A stretch of 64,000 bases of DNA from JAXMAR01 sp046350295. GTDB lineage: Bacteria; Planctomycetota; Planctomycetia; Gemmatales; Gemmataceae. A program made the position numbers and the translations under genes. This document shows positions 51,298 through 59,101 of the stretch, in pieces; the first letter of the stretch is position 1; every line of letters begins with the position of its first letter. The stretch lies in contig JAXMAR010000014.1 of NCBI GenBank assembly GCA_046350295.1, positions 93,864 through 157,863 on the forward strand, given 5' to 3'. The notes under the pieces were generated by a model, which was given only the letters and a program-made list of their open reading frames with translations, ran no database searches and was not told the origin of the DNA.

Positions 51298-52041
51298 TCA
51301 GGCCGCGGCGCGCGACCGGTACGCCGCCACGAACCGCTGGTAGTCCTCGGGCGTGTCGACGCCGCGCGCGGCGTGCTCGACAATGCCCACCTTGATCGTG
51401 TGCCCGTGGGCGAGCACGCGGAGCTGCTCCAGTTTTTCCAGCTCTTCGAGCGGCGCCGGCGGTAACGTTGACAGCTCCAGCAGGAACGAGCGGCGATACG
51501 CGTACAGCCCCAGGTGCTGCAGGAAGCGGCCGCTCGTGAAATCCGGCCGGCCGTCGCGCACGAACGGGATCGGGCTGCGGCTGAAATAGAGCGCCTTGCC
51601 GGTCCCGTCGCACACCACCTTGACGCAGTTCGGACTGTGCCAGTCGGCCACCGTTCGCAGGGGGACGGCGAGCGTCGCCATGTCCGCCGACGGATCTTCG
51701 GCCAGCAACCGCGGCAACAGATCGAGCGTGGCTGGATCGATGAGCGGCTCGTCCCCCTGCAGGTTGACGATCACGTCGGCGTCGAGGCCGCGCGCCACCT
51801 CGGCAACGCGATCGGTCCCGCTCGGATGGTCGGCCCGAGTCATGACCGCCCGGCCGCCGAACTCACGCGCGGCACGGAGGATGCGCTCGTCGTCGGTCGC
51901 GATGATCACCTCGTTCGCGTCCGAGCGCAGCGCCTGCTCATAGACGTGCTGGATCAGGTACTTGCCCGTCTCGCGCAACAGCGGTTTGGCGGGCAGACGG
52001 CTGGAGGCGTAACGGGCCGGAATGACGATGGCGGTTTTCAT
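51298..52041 (-). CDS. kdsB: 3-deoxy-manno-octulosonate cytidylyltransferase
   Basis: A 247-residue enzyme that activates Kdo as CMP-Kdo for lipid A-core synthesis. VIPARYASSRLPAKPLL, then EVIIATDDERI, HPSGTDRVAEVA, VNLQGDEPLID and the C-terminal GVDTPEDYQR are canonical. Start ATG 52041 fits the family beginning. With the LptD-like gene it indicates an LPS-bearing outer membrane. Confidence 0.9.
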   Translation of the reverse strand: MKTAIVIPARYASSRLPAKPLLRETGKYLIQHVYEQALRSDANEVIIATDDERILRAAREFGGRAVMTRADHPSGTDRVAEVARGLDADVIVNLQGDEPLIDPATLDLLPRLLAEDPSADMATLAVPLRTVADWHSPNCVKVVCDGTGKALYFSRSPIPFVRDGRPDFTSGRFLQHLGLYAYRRSFLLELSTLPPAPLEELEKLEQLRVLAHGHTIKVGIVEHAARGVDTPEDYQRFVAAYRSRAAA

Positions 52042-52275
52042 GGGAAAAGATGCTTCCAAGGGGATTTTGGGCGCGCCATGAGAACGGATTGGGGGCCGCT
52101 GAGGCAAGAGGGACTGGCGGGCGGCCTTTCCTCTGCTCCGGGGCGCAAACGTGTCAATTCAACAATGTGAACATTTTCCCATCGGTTTTTATTGATTTTT
52201 GTTGCCCATTTCCCCCGTTTTCGTTTATCATGCCTTCAATCTCCCATGACCCCTTCTCAAAAAGGAGTTGAGCAA

Positions 52276-52752
52276 ATGGCGAGCGCAACGATGGATCGGC
52301 CGGTGATGATGGACATGGGCATGATGAGCCCCATGGGCACGATGAGCCCGATGGGCGCTCCGACCACCATGCCCAACCGCGCCAACTGGCTGATGGTGCC
52401 TCACTGCACGTTCCGCATGGAGCGGATGAAAGGGGGCATGAAGATCACCTGCACGTCCGACGACAAGATGGCCTGCAGCATGATGCAGAACCTCTGCAAG
52501 ATGCTGGCGGGCGGCATGTGCTCCTGCTGCATGTACATGAACGGCATGATGGTCTCGTGCTGCAACCTCACCATGGGCATGTGCCGGTGCGAGATGACCG
52601 ACACCGGCTTCACCTGCATGTGCACCAGCGGCGACAAGGGCTGCTGCGAGATGATCGAAGCCTGCTGCGATTGCATGGCTTCCATGATGAAGAACGGCTG
52701 CTCCTGCTGCTTCATGATGAACAACACCCCGATCTGCTGCGGTTCCTGCTAG
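52276..52752 (+). CDS. Cysteine/methionine-rich putative metal-binding protein (158 aa)
   Basis: By count the protein holds 24 Cys and 34 Met. The N-terminal 40 residues are Met-rich (MMDMGMMSPMGTMSPMG). From residue 44 on, Cys occurs as CC, CxC and CxCC clusters (CSCCMYMNGMMVSCC; CCEMIEACCDC; CSCCFMMNNTPICCGSC). This composition suits soft-metal binding, above all Cu(I). There is no signal peptide. AAAGGAG lies about nine bases before ATG 52276, an AT-rich leader precedes it and a strong terminator follows, so it is a monocistronic and probably well-expressed gene. Family unknown to me. Confidence 0.7.
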   Translation: MASATMDRPVMMDMGMMSPMGTMSPMGAPTTMPNRANWLMVPHCTFRMERMKGGMKITCTSDDKMACSMMQNLCKMLAGGMCSCCMYMNGMMVSCCNLTMGMCRCEMTDTGFTCMCTSGDKGCCEMIEACCDCMASMMKNGCSCCFMMNNTPICCGSC

Positions 52753-52772
52753 GGTCCGGCAGCAAAAAACGC

Positions 52773-52818
52773 AAACCCCACTCCGGTCGCTCAGGGCGGC
52801 CGCCGTGGGGTTTTTCTT
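52773..52818 (+). terminator. Intrinsic terminator after the Cys/Met-rich gene
   Basis: Arms AAACCCCAC and GTGGGGTTT enclose a GC-rich loop and are followed by TTTTTCTTTTT. It begins 20 bases after the stop codon. Confidence 0.8.
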
Positions 52819-52884
52819 TTTGGCCGTAGCGGAAGTCGCCAAGACTTCCGGGGTTTGCCGTCGGAGGTCGCTGGCGGAACTCTT

Positions 52885-52929
52885 GGCGAGTTCCGCTACG
52901 GCGAGTTCCGCTACGGCGAGTTCCGCTAC
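52885..52929. repeat. Three tandem copies of GGCGAGTTCCGCTAC
   Basis: A perfect 15-base unit at 52885-52899, 52900-52914 and 52915-52929, preceded by related TAGCGGAAGTCGCC and TTGGCGAG pieces. It ends eight bases before the pyrC stop. Confidence 0.85.
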
Positions 52930-52936
52930 GAATGAT

Positions 52937-54214
52937 TCACGGCTGCAACTTGATCTGGCCTCCGACGATCACCGCCCAGGCCCGGCCCTTGACCTGCCAG
53001 CCGCCGAACGGGGTGTTGCGGCTCTTCGACAGAAACATCTCCGGCCGAATCGTCCACGTCGCGCCCGGGTCGATGATCGTCACGTCGGCGTCGACGCCCG
53101 GCTTGAGCGTGCCGCGCTCGATACCGAGGATGCGGCCGGGGTTGACGGCCAGCTTCTCGATCAGGCGCGGCCAGGACAGGTGGCCGGGCTCGATCAGCGT
53201 TTTGACGCAGAGAGGGAGCAGCGTCTCGACGCCGGTGGCGCCGAAGGGGGCCTGGTCCAGCTCGCGGACCTTTTTCTCGGTGGCGAGGGGGGAGTGGTCG
53301 CTGGCGATGACGTCGATGGTCCCGTCCTTGAGTCCTTCGATGAGGGCGAGGACGTCGGCGTGCGTGCGGAGGGGCGGATTGACCTTGTAGTCGCTGTCGA
53401 AGCTGCGCAGGCTCTGGTCGGTGAGGGCGAGGTAGTGGGGGCAGACCTCGGCGGTGAGCGCGATGCCGCGCTCCTTGCCGCGGCGGATCAATTCGACGCC
53501 GCCGGCGGTGGAGACGTGGAGGATGTGCAGCCGGCCGCCGGTGAGGCGGGCGAGCTCGATGTCGCGATGGATGACGACCTCTTCCGCCTCGGCGGGCATG
53601 CCGCGCAGACCGAGGCGCATCGACTCGCTGCCTTCGTGCATGACGCCGCCGCGCGTCAACTCGAGGTCCTCGGCATGGCTGAGCACCGGCTTGTCGAACA
53701 TCCGGCAGTATTCGAGGGCGCGGCGCATGATCTCGGCGCTGACGACCGGCTTGTCGTGATCGGTGAAGGCCACCGCGCCGCCGTCGACGAGGCCGCCCAT
53801 CTCCGCCAGCTCGGCTCCTTGCCGCCCCTTGGTGATGGCGCCGATGGGGAAGACGTTGGCGTTGCCGGCCCGCTCGGCCTGGAGATAAACGAACTCCGCC
53901 GCCGCCTGATGATCGAGGGCGGGCTCGGTGTTCGGCATGCAGGCGACTGACGTGATGCCGCCGGCAAGAGCCGCGGCGGTCCCGGAGGCGATCGTCTCGT
54001 CCTCCTCGCGCCCCGGCTCGCGCAGGTGGACGTGCATGTCGATCAGGCCCGGACAAACGAGCTTGCCCGCGGCGTCCAGGGTCCGGCTCGCCTGAAGGTT
54101 CGGCTGCGGACCGATGCCGGCGATGCGATCCTCCCGGATCCACAGGTCCGCGACGAGGTCGAGGCCCTGGGATGGGTCGATGACGCGGCCGTTGATGATG
54201 CGGAGGAAGCTCAT
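52937..54214 (-). CDS. pyrC: Dihydroorotase
   Basis: A 425-residue class I dihydroorotase that interconverts carbamoyl aspartate and dihydroorotate. Metal ligands are His61 and His63 in DMHVHLREPG, with further ligands in LSHAED, ILHVSTA and the Asp of IASDHSPL. MPNTEPALD and VNPPLR are family motifs. Its start overlaps the stop of the Uma2 gene by four bases, and pyrB lies beyond that gene, so pyrB-uma2-pyrC read as one minus-strand unit. Confidence 0.92.
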   Translation of the reverse strand: MSFLRIINGRVIDPSQGLDLVADLWIREDRIAGIGPQPNLQASRTLDAAGKLVCPGLIDMHVHLREPGREEDETIASGTAAALAGGITSVACMPNTEPALDHQAAAEFVYLQAERAGNANVFPIGAITKGRQGAELAEMGGLVDGGAVAFTDHDKPVVSAEIMRRALEYCRMFDKPVLSHAEDLELTRGGVMHEGSESMRLGLRGMPAEAEEVVIHRDIELARLTGGRLHILHVSTAGGVELIRRGKERGIALTAEVCPHYLALTDQSLRSFDSDYKVNPPLRTHADVLALIEGLKDGTIDVIASDHSPLATEKKVRELDQAPFGATGVETLLPLCVKTLIEPGHLSWPRLIEKLAVNPGRILGIERGTLKPGVDADVTIIDPGATWTIRPEMFLSKSRNTPFGGWQVKGRAWAVIVGGQIKLQP

Positions 54215-55065
54215 GCGGTTGGCGGCTTCTGTTGCTTGAGAAGGGCCTGGAGACGAGCGACTTCGGCCTCGGCGGCTTCGGCGCGTTGGCGTTCGGCGTC
54301 AGCTTTCTTGCGTTCGGCTTCGCCTTTCTTGCGTTCAGCTTTGACCTTCTTGCGTGCGGCCTCGGCCTTTTTGCGTTCGGCCTGGGCGTGCTGGCGCTCC
54401 CCTTCTTCGGCCGTGGGAACCAAGGAGCCATCCTTGTCGAACCAACGCAGAAAGACGTAATGCCGCCCTTGATAGTCGCCTTCCCAAAGGCCGAGCCAGA
54501 GCTCAAGTTCGTCGCACCAGAGCCAGCCTTTGTCGTTGGGCTTTTTGGGCTTGTAGCGATTGCCGTGGAGATTGAATCCCTCGAGGCGCTGCTGCTCAGG
54601 ATCGTAGATGAAGTATTCGGGCGTGCGGAACCGCTTTTCGTAGACCGCTTTTTTCACGGTTCGATCGTTTTCGATCGTGGAGGGAGAGCCGAGCTCCACG
54701 ATCACGTCCGGGTACTTGCCGTCTTCTTTCCAGATTGCCCAGTAAGGGCGCTGCTTGTCGCGCTCGACCCCTTTGACGTAGAAGAAATCGGGGCCGCGGA
54801 ACTCCTGGTTGCGAACTTCCTTCTCGCTGAAGTGGACGAACATGTTTCCCCCGGCGAAGAAATCGCGGCGGTCGCGCAAATGCCAGCACAGGGAATCGAT
54901 GAGCAGACCGATCTCGATACGATGCCAGTCGCTTTCCAAGGGAACACCATCGTCTTCGGGAAGATCTTGTGGGGGACGTGGGACTTCAACATAGACCGTC
55001 ATCGGCACGATGTCGAAGTCCGGTTTCGAAACCGGAGTCGCATGCGGAGGGATGGTCGCGGACAT
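54211..55065 (-). CDS. Uma2 family (DUF820) endonuclease-fold protein
   Basis: A 284-residue protein. The restriction-endonuclease-like core is in residues 20-200: DWHRIEIGLLIDSLCWHLRD, FRGPDFFYVKG, DVIVELGSPST with the PD-(D/E)XK-type Asp and Glu, and EKRFRTPEYFIYDPE. The C-terminal 75 residues are a Lys/Ala/Glu coiled coil (AERKKAEAARKKVKAERKKG). Uma2 proteins are numerous in planctomycetes and cyanobacteria; biological role unknown. It is embedded between pyrB and pyrC with a four-base overlap to pyrC. Confidence 0.85.
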   Translation of the reverse strand: MSATIPPHATPVSKPDFDIVPMTVYVEVPRPPQDLPEDDGVPLESDWHRIEIGLLIDSLCWHLRDRRDFFAGGNMFVHFSEKEVRNQEFRGPDFFYVKGVERDKQRPYWAIWKEDGKYPDVIVELGSPSTIENDRTVKKAVYEKRFRTPEYFIYDPEQQRLEGFNLHGNRYKPKKPNDKGWLWCDELELWLGLWEGDYQGRHYVFLRWFDKDGSLVPTAEEGERQHAQAERKKAEAARKKVKAERKKGEAERKKADAERQRAEAAEAEVARLQALLKQQKPPTA

Positions 55066-55152
55066 TTCAGGCCTCTTCCGGTCGACAGGTCATGCTCCTC
55101 ATCGTTCTAGGCTATGCTCAGTCTCCGCAATTGCTTAGGCGCCGTCAATTGC

Positions 55153-56118
55153 TCACGCCGCCCCCGGCTGCCCGCTCAAGAGGTACAGCACCGCCATCCG
55201 CACCGCCAAACCGTTCGTCACCTGCTCCAGGATCGCCGAGTGGGGGCCGTCGGCGACTTCAGGGGTGATCTCGACGCCGCGGTTGATAGGCCCGGGCGCC
55301 AGCAAGAGGAGGTCGGGCTTGGCCTTCTTGAGCCGGGCGCTGTCCATGCCGAAGAGGCGGGCGTACTCGGCGATGGAGGGGAACAGGCCGCTCCGTTGCC
55401 GCTCGAACTGGATGCGCAGCATGTTGATGACGTCGCAGCGCGGCAGCACCGCGTCGAGACTGTGAGAGACCTCGACACCCAGTTCGGCGATGGTGCGCGG
55501 CACGAGGGTTGGGGGGCCGCAGACGATGACCTTGGCGCCGAGCTTGACGAGGCCGTGGATGTTGCTGCGGGCGACGCGGCTATGGGCGATGTCGCCGACG
55601 AGGGCGACGGTGAGGCCGTCGAGGCGGTCCTTGATGCGGCGGATGGTGAAGATGTCGAGCAAGCCCTGGGTCGGGTGCTCGTGGGCCCCGTCGCCGGCGT
55701 TGATGACGCCCCCCTTGAGGTGCTGCGCCAGGAGATGGGGCGCCCCCGAGGACGAATGACGCACCACGATCAGGTCGACCCCCATCGCCTCGATGTTCTT
55801 GGCCGTGTCGATGAAGGTCTCCCCCTTACTCAGGCTGGAGCCGGCCGAGGAGAAATCGAGGACGTCGGCCCCGAGGCGGCGGGCGGAGAGGGCGAAGCTG
55901 GTCTTGGTGCGGGTCGAGGGCTCGAAGAAGAGGTTGACGACGACCTTGCCGGCGAGGTTGGAGCGCTTGCGCTGCTTCTCCTGGGCGGGGTCGACGAAGC
56001 GCTCGGCCGTGTCGAGGATGGCAGTCAACTCCTCGCGGCTCAGGTCCTCCAGGCCGAGGAGATGACGGCGCGACCAGGCGGCGCGACCGTCGATCGCTTT
56101 GCTCTGCGCGGACAGCAT
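55153..56118 (-). CDS. pyrB: Aspartate carbamoyltransferase catalytic subunit
   Basis: A 321-residue enzyme that condenses carbamoyl phosphate and aspartate. The carbamoyl-phosphate loop FFEPSTRTKTSF (64-75) has Lys in place of the common second Arg. SSLSKGETFIDTAKN supplies the Ser-Lys of the neighbouring-subunit loop, and RHSSSGAP and GDGAHEHPTQGLLD are canonical. First gene of the pyrB-uma2-pyrC unit. Confidence 0.92.
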   Translation of the reverse strand: MLSAQSKAIDGRAAWSRRHLLGLEDLSREELTAILDTAERFVDPAQEKQRKRSNLAGKVVVNLFFEPSTRTKTSFALSARRLGADVLDFSSAGSSLSKGETFIDTAKNIEAMGVDLIVVRHSSSGAPHLLAQHLKGGVINAGDGAHEHPTQGLLDIFTIRRIKDRLDGLTVALVGDIAHSRVARSNIHGLVKLGAKVIVCGPPTLVPRTIAELGVEVSHSLDAVLPRCDVINMLRIQFERQRSGLFPSIAEYARLFGMDSARLKKAKPDLLLLAPGPINRGVEITPEVADGPHSAILEQVTNGLAVRMAVLYLLSGQPGAA

Positions 56119-56208
56119 GCCAGGCTCCGGGCGCGGATGGGGCTGCGGTGATGATACGAGGCCGACGGCGCCTCAGCCACGGTGGCCTTCCCCAAGAGTT
56201 TTTTGCTA

Positions 56209-56238
56209 TTGACTTTTTTTTTTTCTTTTGTGTAAGAC
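56209..56238 (+). promoter_or_regulatory. Putative sigma-70-type promoter
   Basis: TTGACT (56209-56214) and TAAGAC (56233-56238) are separated by 18 bases within a T-rich stretch unusual for this genome. It points to the small secreted protein gene about 180 bases downstream. Confidence 0.45.
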
Positions 56239-56416
56239 TCTCCCAAATCACAGTCTCTCTGCCAACTCCAGCTGCCGGCGGCGGCGGCGGGGTCGGCGCT
56301 CCGTCGCACTTTTCGCTCCGATCTCTTCGTCCAGCGACAACCCTTGCCCATTCCCATTCGCCCGACGCTCGCGCTTCGCGAGCTTGTTCCGTTTCCTTCT
56401 TTTCAAGGAGTCGGCC

Positions 56417-56791
56417 ATGAAGATGGTGCGCTTTCTCACAGCGATTCTTGTCCTCGCAATCCTTGCTTCGTCAGCGGAAGCGAGCAACACAGTAACGCTC
56501 ACCAGCGGCTACCCGAAAGCTGGTTGCTCGTCCGGGACCATCTTTGTCGATGGTACGTACTCGCTGGACTCGGGCTGGTCTCTGGTGGGCACAGGATTCA
56601 CGATCTATGTCTGGCAAGACGGCCTCGAGGTTACCACCGTCAGCGCCGCCGGGTTCTTTGGTTCCTTCAGCCAGACGATATCCTCGCTCAACAGCAGCGT
56701 GACCTACAACGTCTTCGTGGAGATGACCATCACTAATGGATGCGACACCATTATCATCGCAACGCTCCCCGCGACTGTGACGACCAACTAA
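56417..56791 (+). CDS. Small secreted protein (124 aa), paralog A
   Basis: The start is ATG 56417 with AAGGAG upstream; the signal peptide VRFLTAILVLAILASSAEA is clear. The mature domain is beta-rich (GTIFVDGTYSLDSGWSLVG, TIYVWQDGLEVTTVS, VTYNVFVEMTI), with two Cys that may form a disulfide. It shares its layout with the next protein (a V-G-T-Y/F-L-D repeat core). Function unknown. It precedes a DUF1559 gene, so it may be part of a surface assembly. Confidence 0.6.
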   Translation: MKMVRFLTAILVLAILASSAEASNTVTLTSGYPKAGCSSGTIFVDGTYSLDSGWSLVGTGFTIYVWQDGLEVTTVSAAGFFGSFSQTISSLNSSVTYNVFVEMTITNGCDTIIIATLPATVTTN

Positions 56792-56861
56792 GCCCTGAAC
56801 CTAGGCCGGAACTCGGGGAGGTCTCCACTTACCTTGACAAAAAACCACAAAGGAGCGCACC

Positions 56862-57479
56862 ATGTACCGCTGCGTGGCGATAATCGTTCTGCTCATCTTG
56901 GCCGCGGCGACACCGCAATGCGCCGGCGAAAACAAAATTGAATGGACTACAGGTTTCCCCCAAACTGGATCAGCCGACAAGTCAATCAGCGTGAAGGGAA
57001 CATTTACTCTGGATGCCGGATATTCTGTAAAGACGCTGACAGCTAAGGTTTGGCGGGACGGCGACATCGTGATTTCCTTCGATCTTATGGTTGGCATGGG
57101 TACTTTCGGCCCGGCGACCCTAGCCACCCTTCCGACCTCCGGAGACAACTACAACGTCGTTGTGTTTGCGGAAATCGTCAAGAAAGGCGAAGACCCAAAG
57201 GTTCTCGGTACCGTTCCGAAGGTCGCCAAGAGCCGCCAAGAGCAAATAGGAGTGACCTATGCGCCGTTCCTCGAAACAGCGTTGCGCGATGACCTTGGTG
57301 GAGGTCTTGGTCGTCGTCGCGATCATCGCCGTTCTTCTCGGCATGCTCGTCGCGGCCGTCCAGCGCGTCCGCGAAGCCGCCGCACGCACCCAAAGCTCCA
57401 ACAACCAAAAGCAGCTCGCGCTCGCCTTGCACCATTTCGCCGATGCAAACCGCGGACGACTTCCCGTGATCGGCGATGA
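56862..57479 (+). CDS. Small secreted protein, paralog B, with a C-terminus overrunning the next gene
   Basis: The signal peptide MYRCVAIIVLLILAAA is followed by a domain parallel to the preceding protein: KSISVKGTFTLDAGYSVKTL, TAKVWRDGDIVISFD and DNYNVVVFAEIVKKG. Protein-like sequence ends near VPKVAKSRQEQ (about residue 128). The remaining 75 residues are Arg/His-rich and read over the start of the DUF1559 gene in another frame. The native stop has probably been lost by a small frameshift. CAAAGGAG-like purines precede the ATG. Confidence 0.55.
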   Translation: MYRCVAIIVLLILAAATPQCAGENKIEWTTGFPQTGSADKSISVKGTFTLDAGYSVKTLTAKVWRDGDIVISFDLMVGMGTFGPATLATLPTSGDNYNVVVFAEIVKKGEDPKVLGTVPKVAKSRQEQIGVTYAPFLETALRDDLGGGLGRRRDHRRSSRHARRGRPARPRSRRTHPKLQQPKAARARLAPFRRCKPRTTSRDRR

Positions 57480-58095
57480 ACCCAATCCGAAATCGACGCC
57501 CACCGTCGTTTATCCAACCATCCGCAAGCGCTCCATTTTCACCCGGTTGCTTCCATTCGTGGAACAAGCCAACGTGGTGGCAGAAAGGAAGCGCGGGGCG
57601 GAGATTTCTCTGTTTCTGAGTCCAGCCGATCCGACGGTTGGCTTAACGATTGTCAAGGGCGTATCGAGCTACGCGGCGAACGGACAAGTATTTAAACAAA
57701 GTCCGCGGATGGGCGTCGTCTTTCGGGACGGCGCCTCGAACACGATCGCTTTCGGCGAGCACTATTCCAAATGTGGGTCTTATGTGCTTCGCTATTGGGG
57801 AAGCGCATGGGGGGCCGGCGATCACCGCGCAGCCTTCGCCGACTACGCCGATGTCGTCCCCATCACCGATCCGTTGACCCACGTCTCCCGGCCCAGTTAT
57901 CCCGGCACAACATTCCAGGCCGCGCCTTCGGTTTCGGACTGTTCCATCGGCGTCGCCCAGACGCCGCATGCGAGCGGCATGGTCACGGCCATGGCGGACG
58001 GCAGTGTGCGCATCCTCTCGCCGAGCATTTCGGAGTCGACTTACTGGGCGCTGGTCACTCCGGCGGGAGGCGAGATCATCACCGGGGACTGGTGA
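57259..58095 (+). CDS. DUF1559 pilin-like protein (278 aa)
   Basis: The N-terminal prepilin-type segment TLVEVLVVVAIIAVLLGMLV has the Glu at position +5 of the mature form. It is followed by REAAARTQSSNNQKQLALAL and the DUF1559 beta domain, closing with the H-X-DG motif region MVTAMADGSVRILSPSI. DUF1559 is a hallmark planctomycete family of type II pseudopilin-like surface proteins. It follows two small secreted paralogs in the same direction and overlaps the second. Confidence 0.85.
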   Translation: MRRSSKQRCAMTLVEVLVVVAIIAVLLGMLVAAVQRVREAAARTQSSNNQKQLALALHHFADANRGRLPVIGDEPNPKSTPTVVYPTIRKRSIFTRLLPFVEQANVVAERKRGAEISLFLSPADPTVGLTIVKGVSSYAANGQVFKQSPRMGVVFRDGASNTIAFGEHYSKCGSYVLRYWGSAWGAGDHRAAFADYADVVPITDPLTHVSRPSYPGTTFQAAPSVSDCSIGVAQTPHASGMVTAMADGSVRILSPSISESTYWALVTPAGGEIITGDW

Positions 58096-58172
58096 CGCGG
58101 GCAAACGCCTGCCCCTCGGCCGGCGGCGGTCGATATTCCCTCTTCTGGTAGAATAAGAGGCAAGGAGAGGGA

Positions 58173-58646
58173 ATGTTCTCGCAAACCGTCGAATACGCCC
58201 TGCGTGCCGTCATCCATCTGGCGAGCGCCGCGCCCAAGGCCTGCACGACCGAGGAGATCGCCCGCAGCACGCGCGTGCCGCAGGCGTATCTCTCGAAGGT
58301 GCTGCAGAACCTCGTGCAGGCCGGCCTGGTCCGCTCGCAGCGCGGGCTCGGCGGCGGCATCTCGCTGGCCAAGAAGCCGGACGAATTGACGATCCTCGAG
58401 GTCGTCAACGCCGTCGATCCCATTCGCCGCATCAGGACCTGCCCGCTCGGCCTCTCCGCCCACGGTGTCAACCTGTGCCCGCTGCACCGGCGCGTCGATA
58501 ACGCCCTGGCCATGGTGGAAGACGCCTTTGCCCAGTCCACGCTGCAAGAAGTGCTCGACGAGCCGACCACCAGCATTCCCCTGTGCGAGTTCCCCGTCGC
58601 GAAGCCGCAACCGACGCGACCACCGAGCCTGCGCAAGGAAAAGTAG
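58173..58646 (+). CDS. Rrf2 family transcriptional regulator (157 aa)
   Basis: The winged-helix Rrf2 domain reads QTVEYALRAVIHLASAAP, then STRVPQAYLSKVLQNLVQAG and SQRGLGGGISLAK. Cys90 and Cys102 (CPLGLSAHGVNLC) occupy the Fe-S loop region, though the usual middle Cys of IscR/NsrR is missing and His97 lies there. This suggests an iron-sulfur or redox sensor of altered coordination. AAGGAGAGGGA precedes the ATG. The target genes are not evident; an inverted repeat begins at its stop codon. Confidence 0.8.
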   Translation: MFSQTVEYALRAVIHLASAAPKACTTEEIARSTRVPQAYLSKVLQNLVQAGLVRSQRGLGGGISLAKKPDELTILEVVNAVDPIRRIRTCPLGLSAHGVNLCPLHRRVDNALAMVEDAFAQSTLQEVLDEPTTSIPLCEFPVAKPQPTRPPSLRKEK

Positions 58647-58724
58647 GTCAGCCTTTCCAGGCTGACAGGATTTACCGCGATCGGTCAATCGGGCGGCTGC
58701 GTCAGGCTGGAAAGCCTGACCTAC
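58643..58724. repeat. 24-base inverted repeat at the end of the Rrf2 gene
   Basis: GTAGGTCAGCCTTTCCAGGC (58643-58666 with GTGAC-like end) faces CAGGCTGGAAAGCCTGACC (58701-58724) with two mismatches over 24 bases. It is likely a terminator-like structure or a dispersed repeat. Confidence 0.65.
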
Positions 58725-59101
58725 TCGCACATCGCCGTCTTGCCCTTTGTCTATCTTCCCCTGTTTGCTTGACTTGCGCATTTTCCGGCGCCACCCTTGC
58801 CGATGCGCTCCGGCTCCGTATTATCGGAGCAGCGAATGTTTCGCATTTGTCAAATGATTCAGCGCCGTTCGGTCCCAAACCGAACGGCGCGGCGCCGCAT
58901 GATGAGGGCGCCCGTGTCGACTCCTACCATCGATCAGGCCTTGCTCGGCCGCTGACGGGCCGGCGGGTGTTTTGTCTCACCTGATCGCATCCCTCTTTAC
59001 AACTTGGTGTCCGGTTGGAGCGCTTCGGCCCTTCGGGGCTCGCCGCGCTCGTGTTTCGTTTTTCGCCCGTTCCGTTTTTTTCGCACCGGGAGGAACCCAG
59101 C
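58725..59101. other. Intergenic region with a perfect 12-base hairpin
   Basis: A hairpin GCGCCGTTCGGT-CCCAA-ACCGAACGGCGC lies at 58862-58890 without a following T run. No gene is recognised. A GGGAGGAACC ribosome site for the next gene closes the region. Confidence 0.55.

Noticed and set aside
52228..52842. Minus-strand His/Ala-rich frame opposite the Cys/Met-rich gene
   Set aside because: The His runs are the complement of ATG/TGC codons. The plus strand has the ribosome site and terminator.
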